The notes under the pieces are model-generated. The model was not told where the DNA came from. It saw nothing but the letters and a program-made list of their open reading frames with translations, and ran no database searches. The translations under genes and the position numbers were made by a program. From positions 24,277 to 88,276 of the forward strand of contig JADNRX010000231.1 of NCBI GenBank assembly GCA_015501595.1: a stretch of 64,000 bases of DNA, given 5' to 3'. Within the stretch, counting starts at the first letter, position 1. Every line of letters begins with the position of its first letter. The stretch is from Hymenopellis radicata. Taxonomy: Eukaryota > Basidiomycota > Agaricomycetes > Agaricales > Physalacriaceae. Positions 1 to 11,640 of the stretch are shown here, piece by piece.

Positions 1-2071
1 TCCTTCTTCAACCACGAGCTTTCATCCCCGAATACCGTCGTCGCTAAACGGGCCTGCATCCGGGCGTTGAACGCGTCTGTCGCGACATGTGTTGGCGAAA
101 AGAAGGACACGTCCTTGCTGATGATTGGTTTTATCAGGTTCATAAGATAATTCGCCTGTGACGAAGGGTGTTGGTCAGACGTCAAGTAGGGAGGTATACG
201 ACATCATGCAAACTTACATGAACTTCGTTGAAGAAGACGAGAGGTGTGCTCGAGTTCACACTGTTAGGACCTTCATAGAGGTGAGTGTTCTGACCAGAAT
301 ACGCAGATGAGCCTGGGCGTACCGGAGACCATGAAGAAGTTGGGAAATTCCGGAACCGCAACACCGCGATAGGCATAAGGTCCATCCTGTGCATCGTAGT
401 ACTCCTTTACCGTTCGACCAGACGGTCCACGAACGTCAATGAAAATGTCGTTCTGACATGCGGTCAGCTATCGCGCAGACGTCCATTGTTGGTAACGCGT
501 ACTACGACATATCCAGTCGCGAAAATGAGCACGTCGAGGTGAATGTCGTCGCCTGGAAGGGGACGTCAGAGAGAAACGCAGAGTGGGAGGAAAACTGGGA
601 AGTACATGCCCTCGTCAGGATCCCTTTCTCGTGAATCGAACTAATTCCATCCCAATTCAGTTTCACGTTCGGTCGATGAAGCGCTGACAGATAACCAATG
701 TCATGAATAAGTCGCTTCGCACCGATAGCTAGCAGGGTTGACTCAGGCGGGATGCGAGAAAGCAGACACAAGGCAACGTACTGTACTTTGGAATCATTTG
801 ATCATGGTATCGTTCTGGAGTCATTCTTCGGAGATAGTTCTCAACGCGCTTTGCGATAATCGATTAGATTTTAAGAAATGTCATGAAGAGATAGAAGTTT
901 ACCTTGTTCAGGATAGGATGAAGAAATCGGGTTGCACAGATAGGCCAAAAGAACATGCATTCCCACTAGGAAATAGGTAACGCTTGAATTGCCAGCCTCC
1001 AAGAAAGGCGTACCTTGAACCACAGACAAAGTCGAGCGAGGCGAGTTCCCAAAGGCACGTGTTTGTACACGAATCGTCTGAACCTGCCGAACTGTTCAAC
1101 ACCCTAAACAAATGTTAGCACAGAGTCAAAAGGTGTTCAGTGTGAACTAACGCAAGGAAGGTACCAATTTCGCGACCTGCAGAACTGCATGACTTCAACG
1201 CTTGGATCCGACGAGATACTCGGGATAAATTGGGCTCTACAAGTCCAAGTCAGCGCAAACCTCACTGGTGCCAGTGGCGAACGCACTTACGCAGAGGGTC
1301 CTGACCCGATCACACCGACAGTCTTGTTCCGCAAATCTAGCGAATGATCCCACCGAGCGCTGTGGAAGGACGTCCCCTTGAAGGAGTTTATCCCAGGAAT
1401 ATCGGGAAAATGCAAAGCTTCGCCTAGTACGCCTGTCGCCGTTACGACGACCTTCGCAAAGGATTTCTGCCGCTCCCCGTTGCTCGTTCGCTCCGTGGTC
1501 ACAACGTATCCCTCTCTCTCGCTATCCCAGTGGGCTGCTACTACCCTCGTGTCGAGAACGAGATGAGGGCCCAGGTCGTACTTTTTCACCAGTTCAGACC
1601 AATATGCCTGTATCTCCCGCTGCGTCCCGTGTGATCCTTTCCAATCATATCTCAGCTCGGACGAGTGTGTGTAGAGATTTATCTCCGTATCCGAGGCGCA
1701 TCCCTGTATCGGTTATGATATGAAGTCAGCATGAGCCAGCTGTTACTTGGGGACCCGTACCGGATACATATTGCTCTACAGTGGACATGAGCGCCACGGA
1801 CTCGTGCTCGAACAAGTGGCAACTTACCCTCCATGTGCCACCAATCTCGGAGGCTACCTCATAGATCTGCCAAGTGCATTGGGAAAATCGCAAGTATAAT
1901 CTGACGAGGAATCGTACGGTAATGTTTTCGAAGTTTGGCAGCTGTTTCCGCAGGGCGATCCCCATACATAGACCACCGATGCTGGTAGAGAGTAAGTAAG
2001 CCTAGAATCGAACTCAAAGTGACCTGAACGCACCCAGCGCCAACAATGACTACCCTCAGGTCGTCGGACAT
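1..2071 (-). CDS. Baeyer-Villiger-type flavin monooxygenase, 3' end cut by window edge
   Basis: Predicted FAD/NADPH-dependent monooxygenase inserting one oxygen atom into a ketone or similar substrate. Seen: an N-terminal FAD Rossmann motif assembled over an intron inside GAGIGGLCMG, then [15 protein letters not shown], then [14 protein letters not shown]. The Baeyer-Villiger fingerprint [11 protein letters not shown] (FxGxxxHxxxW) is intact near 1340, followed by a second dinucleotide motif, [10 protein letters not shown]. Later exons carry [11 protein letters not shown] and the C-terminal [18 protein letters not shown] block near 220-280. The start ATG at 2071 directly precedes the FAD motif, and a TATA box lies about 47 bp upstream. 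At least six short introns are inferred. No lesion was found in the exons checked; the C-terminus lies beyond base 1. A decayed relative sits at 59.1-60.6 kb. Substrate is unknown; secondary metabolism is an inference. Confidence 0.85.
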
Positions 2072-2117
2072 GATTTTCAGGACAAGTTCGGCTGCAAGAC
2101 AGGTTAAGATTGGGGCT

Positions 2118-2125
2118 TTATAAAG
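2118..2125 (-). promoter_or_regulatory. TATA box of the flavin monooxygenase gene
   Basis: The palindromic octamer TTTATAAA lies within GGCTTTATAAAGCC, about 47 bp upstream of the monooxygenase ATG, a plausible distance for a fungal TATA element with a short leader. The motif is seen; the function is inferred. Confidence 0.5.
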
Positions 2126-2731
2126 CCAGAGTCGAGAGAAGCTCCACCATTACCAGCTCTACGTTATCATCGCGCAACGATATCCGAGTCGGTTCCGCTG
2201 GCAGCACTGCCGGGGTACAATGTTATCGGAAGCCATACAAAGTACGCGAATCCTGGTTGCGTGACGCGTCTAGTAATATCAAAGTTCGAACGCCACGGAG
2301 CTCATATGACACTGTACATTGAGTTGAGTGGCGCCGATGTCAACGAAACTTCTTTTTCATGTTCGTCGGACGCGCGAGATAGCGGGGAGGAGTAAACGTC
2401 ATCCGGTGAGATCTTACCGTGATGGTAAGGAGCAACCTATAAAAAGGGTCGGCCCATCAAAATTTGATCGCACACATAAGCCGACGCCACGTTCAACCAG
2501 CTACAGTCTGAACACAACTCAAGCGTGCATACAGAACCAAAGAAAGATAAGGCATTCATATAACAAATTCAGTTGCATAACACTGGGCCTTAATTAATTG
2601 TACACATGGGAATGGAGGAAGTCTGAGGGTAAGTTGGTAACCTTCCGTAACTTTGTGAGAAGTTGGACGGAGCTAAATACGAGAACAAGAAAATATGTGA
2701 AAGTAAGGCAAGGGGGGGATGTGGGATAGAT
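2126..2731. other. Intergenic, no gene recognised
   Basis: Only short open frames without protein-like composition are present. A TATAAAAAGG box on the plus strand near 2437 has no convincing gene downstream of it. Confidence 0.5.
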
Positions 2732-3189
2732 CTAGTTGTTACCCAAGATCTGCTCCCAAAGGGCGTTGAAGAACAAAGGAAGAACGACTTCCTTCAGGAA
2801 TTCAAAGATCCATTCCCACAATTCTAGACGAGAGGATCGATCAGCAATAATAATATCACCAGGATCAAAGTCTTGACTTACCGACAACGAACTTGCGCAT
2901 CACGGTCAGTGGACCGCAAGATTGAGCACCGCCATTGGCGCTCACAGGAGCTGGTAGGTCTTGTTGAACAATGCCTGGGGTCGCGTCATGTGGGCGACTC
3001 GGAAATGTAAATCGAAAGAGGGACCGTACTGTAAGCATGAGGCTGAGTTAGCACTATCGACGAAGAGACCCGACGGCGGGGCAGTGCGCACCGCGACTCA
3101 CGCAATGCCACGACGACAAGTACCCCGAAGATTAAAAGCGCCCGACTGTGGACAGTGGCTTTCGACATCGCAGATGGGCTTGCTTGCAT
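2732..3189 (-). CDS. Small predicted membrane protein, about 108 aa, two introns
   Basis: Not a recognised family. The frame appears only after splicing three exons: 3102-3189, 2882-3028 and 2732-2823. Both introns are GT-AG (73 bp starting GTGAGT with a GCTAAC branch site and TTACAG acceptor; 58 bp starting GTAAGT and ending GTCTAG), and phases match exactly, ending at TAG. The product has a hydrophobic stretch near residues 17-32 (ALLIFGVLVVVALL), a Pro/Ala-rich middle, and an aromatic, possibly amphipathic C-terminal segment (ELWEWIFEFLKEVVLPLFF) before a short tail. It could be a signal-anchored or small secreted protein. A second in-frame ATG at codon 8 could be the true start. It lies between the monooxygenase and the retroelement, on the monooxygenase strand. 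Function unknown. Confidence 0.55.
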
Positions 3190-3457
3190 CTGACAGACGC
3201 CCAGCGGCTTATACTTATACGACTTCCAATATAAATTTCTTCATGATTCGGACTAGAACAAACTCTAGTAGCGCTAAAAGCTCGCCATCTCCACTTATGA
3301 TCTAACGAACACTGGGTTCAGCTTCTGCGTCGAATCGACAGGTCATATCGGTCTCCGTGAACAAAGTATCCACGTTACGCGGCACGTACCATCACAGAAC
3401 ACAGGAACATATGGTACTGAAAGTATGTGTGAACGACGTAGACAGGTTCTTCGACCC

Positions 3458-3462
3458 AAGAC
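3458..3462. repeat. Target-site duplication AAGAC, left
   Basis: AAGAC here and again at 8959-8963, directly abutting the two LTR outer ends. Five bases is the usual copia duplication length. Confidence 0.85.
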
Positions 3463-3752
3463 TGTTGTAATCCAAGCCGGTACCGCGAGGTCACCCGACT
3501 GACTCGACGATGACTCGTCGGTGACTCGCTACCGGATCGTCGCTTGGACTAGACGCGCCTGCTGTCGTGTATACTTTTGTTGGTCCCAGTTGGGGACCCG
3601 TTCCATTTCTTTCTTACTCTGTAGAATAAACCTCGGCCAGTTGCTGGATGTAGACTACAATTAAATTCTTGTATAAGTAGCTGTACAAACGAATGGTATA
3701 TTCGTGCACTCTGCATTACTCTTGCCCGTTCTAAATACTACGATAAACTATA
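3463..3752 (+). repeat. 5' long terminal repeat
   Basis: Begins TGTTGTAATCC and ends AAACTATA. The boundary is set by the flanking duplication and by the primer site that follows immediately. It contains an AATAAA signal near 3624 and a TATAAG element near 3672. The end is TG...TA instead of the usual TG...CA. Confidence 0.9.
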
Positions 3753-3766
3753 GGTTATGGGCCCCG
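3753..3766 (+). other. Primer binding site for half-initiator-tRNA-Met
   Basis: GGTTATGGGCCCCG directly follows the LTR. GGTTATGGGCCC is the exact complement of the eukaryotic initiator tRNA-Met anticodon arm, GGGCCCATAACC. This matches the primer mode known for Drosophila copia, where a tRNA half cut in the anticodon loop primes reverse transcription, rather than the tRNA 3' end. Confidence 0.75.
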
Positions 3767-3830
3767 CCCGTGCCTAAATTGAACAAAAACCTCCCGCTCA
3801 CACATACACATCTCTACGCACCGTCGCGCC

Positions 3831-4775
3831 ATGTCCACCACCAAGCTATCGAATTCTTCGCCCGTATCCCGCATTGCAAAGCGGACGGGTCGAACTGGAT
3901 CTTCTACCGCGACCGTTTCGTCTTCGCCGCAGAGGCGGCGCAGCTGCAGGACTATATCGTCGAGACAGCCGCACCGCCAGCCGTACCCGTACCCGTCGAT
4001 CCGCTGAACCCGACGAAGGTTGAATCCGACGCGATTACCCGTCACCCCGGCGTCGTGAGGCTCTGGCAGGCGAACGAGTCCATCACGAAGCAGGCAATGG
4101 CCTCGACAATCCCGATGGATTGTTTCTGAGGGTGAAGGAGAGTCGTCGGCTGGAAAGATGTGGAAGAAGATAAATGATGAGTTCCAAAAGAAATCTAGAA
4201 TGATGACAGTGGACTTACGAAGAAGACTGCAGGAAGAGACGTGCACAGAGAACGGCGACGTCAAGGTCCACTTGGCCAAGCTCGAGGCCCTACGCGAGGA
4301 GCTTATCGCGATGGGTGCGGACACAGGCGACGACAACTTCATCGCCATACTCTTGGGGTCTCTACCCACATCGTACGACCCATATCTTGCTGCGTTGACA
4401 GCAACGGCGGCACTGCTCACTCAAACAATCACCGTCGACACCTACATCACCGGCATCAGCAACGAAGCCGACCGCCGCCAGATCCGAGCGCGTGGAAAGG
4501 AGGGCAAGGAAGCCGCGTTCAACGCGAACGGCGGTTCCTCGACCATGGACGGCGCCAACCGGGTGCCAGGAAGAGCTCGACAGTTGAGTGTTACAACTGT
4601 CATAAAAAGGGGCACATCAAAGCTGAATGTTGGGCGAAGGGCGGCGGGAAAGAAGGACAGGGACCAAGAAGCAAAGGAAAAGGAAAAGAGTCCGGGAACA
4701 AAGCGACCGGCGACGACGACGACAGCGTGTGGTACGCTGACGTCGAGAGCACAGAGTGCATCGACTCTGATGACG
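3831..4775 (+). pseudogene. Retrotransposon gag, frameshifted
   Basis: Encoded the nucleocapsid polyprotein. It starts at ATG 3831 (MSTTKLSNSS), but the typical copia segment DGSNWIFYRDRF follows in another frame, so there is an early shift near 3860. A UBN2/gag-like helical part follows (LLGSLPTSYDPYL, about 4350-4390). A CCHC zinc knuckle, CYNCHKKGHIKAEC, lies near 4588-4630 in yet another frame. A long Asp/Ser/Glu-rich stretch continues to about 5290, leading to the protease. At least three frame changes occur, so no intact Gag can be made from this copy as read. Confidence 0.8.
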
Positions 4776-5289
4776 ACTGGCGAGACTTGACTGAAGAAAA
4801 TCTTGGCGGCTACACTGAGCCATGGACGAGTACGCGCAGGACAGCGCGGAACAGATGGAAGGATTGGCGGGCCTGTATCTCAACGATGAGATCGCCCAGC
4901 CGTTTGAAGGGGAGCGAGAGAACGCACCTATGGTTGAAGACACAGCCGAGTCCACCATCACGTATTTCACCGTCATTGACGACAATTCCGACACAGATTC
5001 TCTCCCAGATCTAGTGTCCGACGCAGAGTCAGACAGCGACGACGAGTCTGATTTCCTGCCCGACCTCATCGATGCGTCCGACTCAGAGTCAGAAGATACT
5101 GACACCGAAGAAGAGTCCGACGACGAAGACAATAGCGAAGGCAACACTGGAAAGGACCCGTCAGAATCATCTGATGATGATTCTGACGACGAAGGAGAGT
5201 CCTTTGTATTTGAAGCCGACTATGACGGTACTGACGAGTACAGCGATCTTGACAGTGACGAGATTCCGACAGCGAGGATGACGACTGGT

Positions 5290-8200
5290 CCGACTTGGGC
5301 GACAATCTGCACGATTTTGTTTATGTGGAAGACGAGGACGAGGCATGGACTCGTACCTTTGGATCCGTATTCCTCGCCATGTTCGGCACCCTTCCCAGTG
5401 AAACCGAGGTCGACTTGTACGACTCGGGCGCATCCCGCCATATGACCCCATATAGGCATCGTCTCTTCAACTACGAGACCATCGAGCCGAAGACTATCAC
5501 GTCGGCTGACCAGGGGAAATTTCAGGCTATTGGCAAAGGGGACATGCATGTGTACATACCTGGAAAGCAAGGAGAACGGACGCGCATCTTGGTGCGCGAC
5601 GTCCTATACGCGCCCAAGTTGGGCGTCACACTTCTCGCGGTGAGCAAAATAACTGCCGCCGGGTACTCGATGATGTTTCGTGCACAGAGTGTCGGGTGTA
5701 CGACCGCGCAGACAAGATCCTAGGAAGAATTCCTGTTATTGGTGGCCTCTATCGCGTTGAAACAGACGTACCTAGCGCCATGCATGGCGACGCACTCCCA
5801 TCTCCATATCCCTCGATGACCTCCATCAGATGATGGGTCACATATCCCCCGACGCGGCTAAACGACTGGTCAAAGACCATATCGTCGACGGCATCATCCT
5901 CGACGAAGCGCAGCCGCGCCGACATCCTGTGATTCTTGCGAGTACGGAAGAAGACCGAAAGCTGTCGCAAAAATCAGCGACCACGAACGCGCCAAAGAAC
6001 TAGGAGGTACCATTCACTCGGACCTCTGGGGTCCGTCGCCCGTCCAGACTCCTCAGCACAAGGAGTACTACGTGTCTTTCACAGACGACTATAGTCGATA
6101 TTCCGTCGTCTTCCTTGTTCGTAGGAAAGACGAGACCTTCGACACCTATAAACAGTTCGAAGCCTGGCTCAGCACGCAGCATGGAGCCAAAGTAAAGGAA
6201 TTACATACCGACGCGGCGGCGAATATCGCAGCGGGGAATTTGACGCGCACTTGGCAGCGCAGGGACCAAACGTAATCTGACGGTCCACGACACCCCGAGC
6301 ACAATGGCATCGCAGAGCGTCTGAACCGAACGCTACTCGAGAAAGTCCGGCCATGCTTCACGCGTCAGGATTGCCGAAAAATCTCTGGGGCGAGGCATTG
6401 AAACATGCTGTCTGGTTGAAAAACCGGACGTCAACGCGGGCGCTTGATGGAAAGACGCCATACGAGATCCTCGAGGGCAAGAAGCCCAATCTTCGCGACC
6501 TGCACAAATGGGGTGCAAGGTCTGGGTCCATACCACTGGCGAGTCCAAGCTGGACGGACGAGCGCGCGTCGGGCGCTGGCTCGGTTTTGACGGGACAGCA
6601 GCGGCCACAGGATCTACTGGCCAGATAACCGTAGCATTGGTGTCGAGAGGAGCGTCAAATTCGACGAGAACGAACAGAGCATCCTGGAAGTCTGCTGAAT
6701 GAAGGGGAGAACGGAAGTGACATTCAGCGTCCTTCCGAGGGCCAAAGCAAGGCAAGTAACATACCTTTAGTGCCAAAACCACCCTCAGCACCTTCAGCAC
6801 CGTCGAACACTTCAGCTCCAATACTGCCGTCAGACACACCAGCGCCGCCAGCAGCATCGTCGCCTAGCGCGACCGTCACTTCACCTCCTAGCACATCAAG
6901 GCTGCCCGACTATGTAGGCGACCTCCTGAAACGCGACGGCATTGACCCAGCCAATATCCGCACTGACAAACGAGTGCGAAAACCAACTGCAAAGCAGCCG
7001 AGTCATCCGCGAGGAGCGTTGATCCCGAGGAAACGTCGCAGCAAGCCTTCGAGATGGCAATGTACGCAGCCATGGCAGAGTCAGATGCCATAGAGCCAAC
7101 ATTCGAGGAGCCAAGCAACGCGCTGACTGGTCGTTGTGGAAGGAAGCATGCTTGGTTGAACTCCGGACTCTGATGGAAGCCGGCACGTGGGAAATTGTGC
7201 CTAGACCCGTGGACCACAACGTGATTGGGTCTAAATGGGTTCTTCGGATCAAAAAGAAGGCTGGCGGGATTATAGACAAGTACAAGGCACGTCTTGTTGC
7301 CCGCGGTTTTACTCAAGTTGAAGGCGTTGACTATTTTGTCACGTTCGCGCCTGTCGCTAAACTTGCCGCGCTTCGCATCATCCTCGCCATCGCCGCTCGA
7401 AACGACTGGGAAATCAACGTCTTCGATTTCACGGCGCTTTCTAAACGGAGAATTCGATGACGACGAGGAACTCTACATGGAACAGCCTCCGGATTTTCTA
7501 TTTGCCGATCAGAAAAAGTTTGTGCTACGTCTACGCAAAACTATCTACGGCTTGAAGCAGAGCTCGCGGAAGTGGTACGAGAAGCTTACCGCCGCTCTCG
7601 CCACTCTTGGCTTTACTGCGCTGGAGAAGGATCACGCTGTGTTTCGATTTGTCCAGGATGTCGACATCATCATCCTGGCAATCCATGTGGACGACTGTAC
7701 CATCACGGGTAGCTCTCCTTCCCTCATCATCACCATGCAGGATCGCATTGGACAGCTGTTTGAGATAACGCTGTTGGGTCCAATCAGTTGGCTCTTGGGT
7801 TTGGAATTATTCGTGACCGAGCGACACGGTCAATTCCTTGAATCAGACTTCATATATTGATTCAGTTCTACAGCGCTTTAATATGGAAGATTGTAAACCA
7901 TCAGCTGTACCCATGGACCCGAATGCGCACTTCACTCGCGATGAGTGCCCCACCGACGCACTGGAAATCGCCGAGATGAAACGACATCCATATCGGGAAC
8001 TGGTCGGTTCTCTCATTTGGACCACCACAGGGACACGACCGGACATAGCTTACGCAGCCACCATCTTGTCCCGGTTCAACGACAATCCCGCTCTCGTACA
8101 CTGGCATGCAGCGAAACGTGTGTTACAGTACCTCAAGACAACACGCAGCTATAGGCTGACGTACGGAGGAGATGGACGGAATAGAGGGTTGGAAGGATTT

Positions 8201-8660
8201 GCAGATGCAGACGGGATGTCTGTAGAGAATCGCAAGGCGATTTCCGGGTACGCTTTTTCTTGTCGACGGCGGCGCAGTTTCATGGTCCTCCAAGCAGCAG
8301 GAAATCATAGCTCTCTCGACCACTGAAGCCGAGTACATTGCACTCACGCACGCCGGCAAGGAAGCCATGTGGACACGCCAATTCATCAGTGAATTGTTCA
8401 CACCGTTCGACGACGCCATCCTCATCCACGACGATAACCAGTCCGCGTTGGCACTCGCACACGCGGAACTCGGTCAATACCACTCTCGAACGAAACATAT
8501 CGACATTCGCTACCATTACATCCGGTATGCAATACAACGCGGCGACATACGACTCGTCTACTGCCCGACAGAAGACATGGTCGCCGACATCCTCACCAAA
8601 GCCCTTCCCAGCATGAAGGCAAAACACTTCGCCCTCAGCCTTGGACTCGTTCCGGCTTGA
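5290..8660 (+). pseudogene. Retrotransposon pol (protease, integrase, RT, RNase H), frameshifted
   Basis: Domain order is copia-like. The aspartic protease has LYDSGAS at about 5416-5436. The integrase core has HSDLWGPS near 6017, HTDAAANI near 6205 where HTDNGGEF is usual, and the catalytic-Glu region HNGIAERLNRTLLE near 6300. Reverse transcriptase begins near 7130 (GSKWVLRIKKK, KARLVARGFTQ) and has HVDD near 7684 in place of the usual YVDD. RNase H covers about 8320-8560 (STTEAEYIAL, HIDIRYHYIR). Coding switches frame repeatedly, for example near 5720, 6275, 6630, 7100, 7450, 7850 and 8270, ending at TGA 8658-8660. The changed HTD and HVDD motifs suggest decay in addition to any sequencing error. 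Confidence 0.85.
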
Positions 8661-8667
8661 AGGGGAG
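8659..8667 (+). other. Polypurine tract
   Basis: GAAGGGGAG immediately precedes the 3' LTR, the expected place for the plus-strand primer of reverse transcription. It overlaps the last bases of pol. Confidence 0.8.
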
Positions 8668-8958
8668 TGTTGTAATCCAAGCCGGTACCGCGAGGTCACC
8701 CGACTGACTCGACGATGACTCGTCGGTGACTCGCTACCGGATCGTCGCTTGGACTAGACGCGCCTGCTGTCGTGTATACTTTTGTTGGTCCCAGTTGGGG
8801 ACCCGTTCCATTTCTTTCTTACTCTGTAGAATAAACCTCGGCCAGTTGCTGGATGTAGACTACAATTAAATTCTTGTATAAGTAGCTGTACAAACGAATG
8901 GTATATTCGTGCACTCTGCATTACTCTTGCCCCGTTCTAAATACTACGATAAACTATA
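8668..8958 (+). repeat. 3' long terminal repeat
   Basis: Matches the 5' LTR over its full length except for one extra C (CCCC versus CCC) near 8930. It is followed directly by the AAGAC duplication. Confidence 0.9.
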
Positions 8959-8963
8959 AAGAC

Positions 8964-10373
8964 GATACCATTGGCCGCAGGACTTGCAGAGAAGCACATC
9001 GACTCACAGCTAACGAGTCAGCGACGAGTTTCAATGGGTGATATCAGTGGCTTATCTGAATAGGTGTACCACCGCAGTACGCAGTAATCTTCTAGTTTGA
9101 GCACAGATGAGGGATTTTGTGTCTCTACGTTCTCATCAAGGAGAGGCTGTGGTCAGATAGTCACTATGAGGTGAACCTTGTACGCTGGAGATGCAGCTTC
9201 GATTCATGCTCTGGAACTCGTGTTGAATAGCCTGCCATATGTTGACGGAATAGCTGTACTTAGTACTCACTGTGTTCCAACTCGCTAGGCGCGCGTCAAG
9301 GTAAGAATAGGTTATTGGACTAGGTCACGAACACGGATGGTCTCAGATGGGCTGTAGACGCCCACGAAGTTGGTATTGACTCGAATAGCGCTATGACTCG
9401 AGGAAGGGTTCGAAGCTGCTGTTCAGCGCCCTTCGCCCAAGCGAAGGATGGTAGACAGCCTTGATGATTCGTGGGTTGCGAATGATCCATACCTCGACAA
9501 TGAGAGAGTCCTCGTATTCCAGATACCATGTCGCGTCCAGAAACGTGGCGTTCGGGTTAATCCGCCCTGATCGACGCTATTCATGAACGAACAGCTACAT
9601 GATATTTTGAGGCAGTGATCCAATTGGGTGCACCGCACTCTGCTAGACTCTGCTACGTAGCCAAGAATTTGATGCTCGCTGCGGCCCTCACAATGAGGCT
9701 GCGTGTGCATTGCAATGAACCTAAACGAACGATACATCAGATACCAAGCTATCCGTAGTATCTGGACAAAGATAGCACACCTTTCGTTCCTTCGGCGCAT
9801 GCATACGATGGCCAACACTTGTGAAAGAATTTAGTAGATCAATGATACATCGACAAACGACGACGCTACCAAGCCTGGGTGATGAGCTATCAAAACAGCC
9901 TTACGCGGTGGTTGTATGCTCTATTTCCGCGCAAGACGCGAAGACGAGAGCGGGAGATGTATGTCGCGTCATGAGTATGGTCCGAGGGAGTTCCCTGATC
10001 GATGACTGTAGGTTATGTACAAGATGGTGAACCGGTGACATTGACTCGTATCGCGTCGTTTGATTTTGACAGCTTGGGCGAAGGGGAAACACATAGCGGA
10101 GCTGCGCGTAAGGCCGTACATTCAGTTCCAGGTTCTGTAGTGCTTCCGAGTCAGATTCAGATTCTGGAGAGAAGGCCGTGCATTGTGCATTCATTGGAGT
10201 AAACGTTTCTCGAGTGGGCGTCAAGTTTAGTAGCCTAAAACAACCCGTGACCGTGGCCGTTAAAGGAAAAGGGCGATAATCAAATTGAGATCATCTCGGC
10301 CATACACGGTCCGGACTACGAGTTCTAAGCCTACTCCCTGCCTTGTCCCTGCCTATCCCCCGCTCCTGCGTAT
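8964..10373. other. Long stretch without a recognisable gene
   Basis: Open frames here (for example minus strand 9423-9818) are short and show no domain, repeat or splice pattern that I can support. Confidence 0.5.
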
Positions 10374-11037
10374 ACTATGCACACCGCACAGTATTCTTCT
10401 GCACAATGATGCTCATCTGATTCACGGACTGCCTTAGTCGTTACGCCCTTGGAGCTGTATGCCCTTCGACCGGATTCCTTGCAGCAACAGCAACAGTTAC
10501 GGAGGACGGCTGGCGCGCCTTTGTCAACGCTATGCCCAATAGCCGCTCTACATACATCCCTGACGATGACGACGACGACGGAATATCGCTCAAAATGTAC
10601 TGGTCTAATGCCAGATGCCCTGGTTCTGCGGGCCCGATTGGCCTGGCGATGACATTCGGAATCGCAGTGGGTGCTCCCACCGCCCTAGCTGCAAAGAACA
10701 TCTGGCGGCCAAGAGTGTTAGCAATGTGCGTCAGTAGTTTTTTACTGAAAGCAAAATGAATTTGGTTCTAGATAACTTGAAGCGATTCTCCTAGTGGCGG
10801 CGGCGCGTAGTATTCCTGCACCACGCGTTTCGGCTCGACATTCCCGGACCCTCGGACGCGCTGTGCATTCCGCGTTCATTCTTCTTGACAGATTTTGTAA
10901 CCAAAAACCCAATCATATCTGATACCTGCCTCGACAACAGGAGGTATACGACGAGGAGTTTTAACATCGATTTAGCCGCAACACAGGAGGAGGCTCGAGA
11001 GACTGGCGTCAAGACTTTAGGTGTCGAAGATGTGTAA
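10374..11037 (+). CDS. Candidate spliced gene of unknown function
   Basis: A tentative model. ATG 10374 opens MHTA, then a 47-bp GT-AG intron (donor GTATTC, acceptor CCTTAG) leads to an exon reading HRYALGAVCPSTGFLAATAT and on through a run of six Asp to GLAMTFGIAVGAPTALAAKN. The frame resumes in a second long exon from about 10796 (WRRRVVFLHHAFRLDIPG ... EARETGVKTLGVEDV) ending at TAA. The second donor (GTGTTA) is weak, which is the main doubt. No domain was recognised. The alternative is chance open frames. Confidence 0.25.
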
Positions 11038-11640
11038 GTTCAGAGAGGAAACACGACTGCTCCTGCACTGGCGCGTTTACAGGTCGTTGGTCGTTGACGG
11101 TGTCACTATTTCGCGCTGTAACTAAAACAGACAATGCAAGATAAGTAATCTAACTGCGGATGACAGGGAAAAACAAGGACTACGATTACAAGCTGATTTT
11201 TATTTCAAGGAATAGAAGGGCAGTTTGAATGGCGATGTTGGAGGCGACAGAACTAGAAAAGGTATTGTTAGAAATGTCCTCGTCAGCCGTGTGATCTTAC
11301 CAGGGGGAACTTGAATCTAGGCATTATCAGGATGCTGTCGTCTTCGGGACCATGCGCTGCAACGATGAATCAGACGTGTCCTCCTTCAGACAAGGCAAGC
11401 TTACGATGGGGTTCATTTACACGTTGCCCAGAGATCGCTATCACCCCCATTGAACGAAGGACACCCAAATTACCTGCTTAAGTATTGTCTGCTCGTTCAT
11501 CTGTACGATGTATCGCACGCATGAATATACGAAGGCCGTACGCTGCTTCAGACAGTCTTACAACAATTAGTCAAGGGATGAACCCACTAGTAAGCATCCG
11601 TCCCGCGGCGCAACGAAGCTCAGCTGAGCCCTACCATTCA
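11038..11640. other. Intergenic, no gene recognised
   Basis: No supported coding signal, repeat or RNA gene is seen. Confidence 0.45.

Larger units (their letters stand above)
3463..8958 (+). mobile_element. Ty1/copia LTR retrotransposon, complete in outline, coding region frameshifted
   Basis: Two near-identical LTRs enclose a primer binding site, gag-pol remnants in the copia order (protease, integrase, reverse transcriptase, RNase H) and a purine tract. The 5-bp direct repeats AAGAC at 3458-3462 and 8959-8963 are the target-site duplication and fix both ends. LTRs of 290 and 291 bp differ by one C in a C-run, so the insertion looks very recent. Yet gag-pol needs ten or more frame changes. 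This copy could have been mobilised by proteins of an intact relative, or the frameshifts could be sequencing errors. The element lies outside any recognised gene. Confidence 0.95.

Noticed and set aside
3755..4420. 221-codon minus-strand frame over gag
   Set aside because: Antisense to the retroelement gag region, with GC-rich codon bias producing an open frame by chance.
4617..5147. Ser-rich 176-codon minus-strand frame
   Set aside because: Mirror of the Asp/Ser/Glu-rich linker of the retroelement; no independent support.
3831..8660. Programmed ribosomal frameshifting in the copia element
   Set aside because: There are ten or more breaks at unrelated sites within conserved domains, not one slippery site between gag and pol. 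Decay or sequence error fits better.
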